From Jiangella asiatica (lineage in GTDB: Bacteria > Actinomycetota > Actinomycetes > Jiangellales > Jiangellaceae): 64,000 bases of DNA. The DNA is taken from positions 372,001 through 436,000 of the forward strand of contig NZ_SMKZ01000001.1 of the NCBI RefSeq assembly GCF_004349065.1. Direction: 5' to 3'. A program made the translations under genes and the position numbers. The number at the start of each line of letters is the position of its first letter. Positions within the stretch are counted from its first letter, which is position 1. The notes under the pieces were generated by a model. It was given only the letters and a program-made list of their open reading frames with translations, made no database searches and was not told the origin of the DNA. This document shows positions 62,223 to 64,000 of the stretch, in pieces.

Positions 62223-63914
62223 ATGGAAGCTTCCCCCGAGCGTCCAACGGGCGCGTCCCTGTCTCGTCGTCTCTTCGTCGCCGGCCTCGGTGCCTCCGCC
62301 GCCGCGGTCTCGGTCCCGTCCCTGATCCGCGTCGACGGCGCGTACGCCGCGGCGCCCAGCACCGGCGGCTCGCTGCCCGACGGTGTCTTCTCCCTCGGTG
62401 TCGCGTCCGGTGATCCGCTGCCGGACGGCGTCGTGCTGTGGACCCGGCTCGCGCCGGACCCGCTGGCCGGCGGCGGGATGCCGAGCCGTCCGTATCCGGT
62501 GGAGTGGGAGGTGGCCGAGGACGACGCGTTCGCCCGCGTCGTGCGCCGAGGGCGCACCGTCGCCCTACCCCAGGAGGGCCACAGTGTCCACGTCGAGGTC
62601 GACGGCCTGGAGTCTGGCGCGGACTACGTCTACCGGTTCCGCGCCGGCGGCCGGATCTCCCCGGTCGGCCGCACCCGCACCGCGCCGGCCGGCGCCGTCT
62701 CGTCCGGGCTGCGCTTCGCGTTCGCGTCCTGCCAGAACTGGCAGGACGGCTACTACACCGCCTACGAGGCGCTGGCCGCGGAGGACCTCGACTTCGTCGC
62801 GTTCCTGGGCGACTACATCTACGAGTCGGTGCCCCGGACCACCACCGTCCGCACCCACGAGGGCACCGGTGAGCCCGTCACGCTCGCGGAGTACCGCAAC
62901 CGGCACGCCCAGTACCGGTCCGATCCCAACCTGCAGGCCGCACACGCCGCGTTCCCGTGGATCGTCACCTGGGATGACCACGAGGTCGACAACAACTGGG
63001 CCGACGAGATCCCGCAGGACCCGGACCTTCAGACGCCCGAGGCGTTCCGGGCCCGGCGCGAGGCGGCGTTCCAGGCGTACTACGAGCACATGCCGCTGCG
63101 CCGTGGCGCCCGCCCGCGCGGCCTGGACCTGCAGCTCTACCGGCGGCTCCGGTTCGGCGACCTGGTCGACCTGCACGTCCTGGACACCCGGCAGTACCGG
63201 TCGGACCAGCCGGCGACGCTCGAGGCGGCCTCGACCGACCCGTCGCTGACCATGACCGGCGAGGACCAGGAGCGCTGGCTCGTCGACGGGCTCACCGACG
63301 GCGGGACCCGCTGGAACCTGCTGGCCAACCAGGTCATGTGGGCGCAGAACGACCGGACCGCCGGTCCCGAGGACACCTTCGACCTCGACAACTGGGACGG
63401 CTACCGCGTCCAGCGGCGCCGGCTGCTGGAGCTGTTCGGCAGCGGCCAGGTGGCCAACCCCGTCGTCCTCACCGGCGACCGCCACTGCACCTGGGTCTGC
63501 GACCTCGAGCCGGACTTCGACGACCCGTCCGCTCCGGTCGTGGGTGCCGAGATCACCGGAACCTCGATCTCGTCCGGCGGCGACTCCGACCCGGACGCGT
63601 TCCAGCAGACCTACCGGCCGATCGCGGCGGAGAGCCCGCACTGGAAGTTCTTCGACAACCAGCGTGGCTACGTCGTCTGCGATGTCGACGGCGAACGGAT
63701 GCTGAGCTCGCTGCGGCTGGTCGACACCGTCTGGCAGCCGAGCGGGGCGACCGTGCGCACCGCCGCGGAGTTCGTCGTCGAGGCCGGGGCGCCCGGCGTC
63801 ACCGTCGAGTTCCAGGAGCCGCCGGCCGTCACCCAGCGCGCCCAGGCCCGGCGCGAGGCCGGCCCCGTCTACGACGTCGACGACACCGAGGACCTGGCCG
63901 ACGTGGGGCGCTGA
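62223..63914 (+). CDS. phoD: Tat-exported PhoD-like alkaline phosphatase
   Basis: A 563-residue PhoD phosphatase with a Tat signal (SRRLFVAGLGASAAA near residue 14). The N-terminal beta-sandwich runs about residues 50-150 (GVASGDPLPDGVVLWTRLAP), then the metal-binding core FASCQNWQDGYYTAYEAL, FLGDYIYE, WDDHEVDNNW and TGDRHCTW. It hydrolyses phosphate esters outside the cell with iron/calcium chemistry known for the family. ATG 62223 is preferred; the 62184 alternative would lie within the PHO-box-like repeats. It is closer to classical PhoD than the two-domain enzyme at 4379-6478. Confidence 0.92.
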   Translation: MEASPERPTGASLSRRLFVAGLGASAAAVSVPSLIRVDGAYAAAPSTGGSLPDGVFSLGVASGDPLPDGVVLWTRLAPDPLAGGGMPSRPYPVEWEVAEDDAFARVVRRGRTVALPQEGHSVHVEVDGLESGADYVYRFRAGGRISPVGRTRTAPAGAVSSGLRFAFASCQNWQDGYYTAYEALAAEDLDFVAFLGDYIYESVPRTTTVRTHEGTGEPVTLAEYRNRHAQYRSDPNLQAAHAAFPWIVTWDDHEVDNNWADEIPQDPDLQTPEAFRARREAAFQAYYEHMPLRRGARPRGLDLQLYRRLRFGDLVDLHVLDTRQYRSDQPATLEAASTDPSLTMTGEDQERWLVDGLTDGGTRWNLLANQVMWAQNDRTAGPEDTFDLDNWDGYRVQRRRLLELFGSGQVANPVVLTGDRHCTWVCDLEPDFDDPSAPVVGAEITGTSISSGGDSDPDAFQQTYRPIAAESPHWKFFDNQRGYVVCDVDGERMLSSLRLVDTVWQPSGATVRTAAEFVVEAGAPGVTVEFQEPPAVTQRAQARREAGPVYDVDDTEDLADVGR

Positions 63915-64000
63915 CCCGCATCCGACGTCGTGGCGCCGCCGGCCGCTCGCTACCACCGCGGGCCGCCGGCGGCGCTGTTCTTTCGGCCGGACATCTCGCC
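63915..64000. other. Window end, no gene assigned
   Basis: The last 86 bases hold GC-rich sequence after the PhoD stop. No supported start or element is visible before the window ends. Confidence 0.4.

Overview
The window is very GC-rich, gene-dense DNA from the chromosome of a free-living, saprophytic actinobacterium. Supporting signs are Tat- and lipobox-type exported proteins, a GAF-ANTAR regulator, many LacI/IclR regulators, the DUF4178/DUF2617/DUF4247/DUF350/aminopropyltransferase operon, a histidine ammonia-lyase with a Cys-Ser-Gly cofactor triad, and zinc-free ribosomal protein paralogues. The genus cannot be fixed from sequence alone; a Jiangella-like lineage is a guess. I saw no transposase, integrase, CRISPR array, tRNA or rRNA.

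Layout. (1) 113-7847 is a phosphorus-scavenging block: phosphonatase-like hydrolase, phnD, phnC, a tandem-fused phnE, a two-domain PhoD phosphatase and a lone phnM. It is tied together by two near-identical intergenic elements with PHO-box-like half sites. (2) 7876-11520 is the five-gene membrane-linked operon ending in a spermidine-synthase-like protein. A striking pair of overlapping perfect inverted repeats follows at 11591-11673. (3) 11691-27373 is one large carbohydrate-catabolic locus: GH95-like secreted glycosidase, a lipoyl-less pseudo-E2, LacI regulator, Gfo/Idh/MocA oxidoreductase, sugar-lactonase, VOC protein, ribose-type ABC transporter, two-subunit thiamine-diphosphate E1 enzyme, fumarase-superfamily lyase and SDR. 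Three copies of a CAAWCGWTTG-type LacI operator sit before three of its transcription units. This is my best candidate for an undescribed pathway. (4) 27509-29815 holds small stress/housekeeping genes, followed by a LysR/LysE pair. (5) 30870-38990 is a histidine-utilisation cluster (hutH, hutU, an M20 amidohydrolase, hutF) with a divergent IclR regulator and an N-acyl-D-amino-acid deacylase. hutI is absent and the usual deformylase appears to be replaced.

(6) 39482-47875 encodes two giant secreted proteins facing each other. One is a ThuA/sugar-dehydrogenase/PKD/CBM6/DUF1080 protein; the other is a three-LTD metallophosphoesterase. (7) 48025-51118 is a tight operon of histidine phosphatase, endonuclease/exonuclease/phosphatase-family protein and a family-5 solute-binding lipoprotein. 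It lies opposite a LacI operon (51183-53586) with TTAACGTTAA operators. (8) 53943-61508 is an IclR-headed oligopeptide-type ABC transporter (two permeases, two ATPases) followed by a secreted GH123-like enzyme with an NPCBM module. The SBP at 49583 is the only family-5 binding protein nearby and probably serves this transporter. (9) 61774-62091 encodes zinc-free bL36 and bL33, and 62223-63914 a second PhoD with its own PHO-box-like repeats.

Overall the genome segment is devoted to scavenging: phosphorus (two PhoD enzymes and phosphonate import), plant or animal glycans, histidine, and zinc-sparing ribosomal replacement. Most operons show stop/start overlaps (ATGA or GTGA), so genes within each block are probably co-transcribed and translationally coupled.
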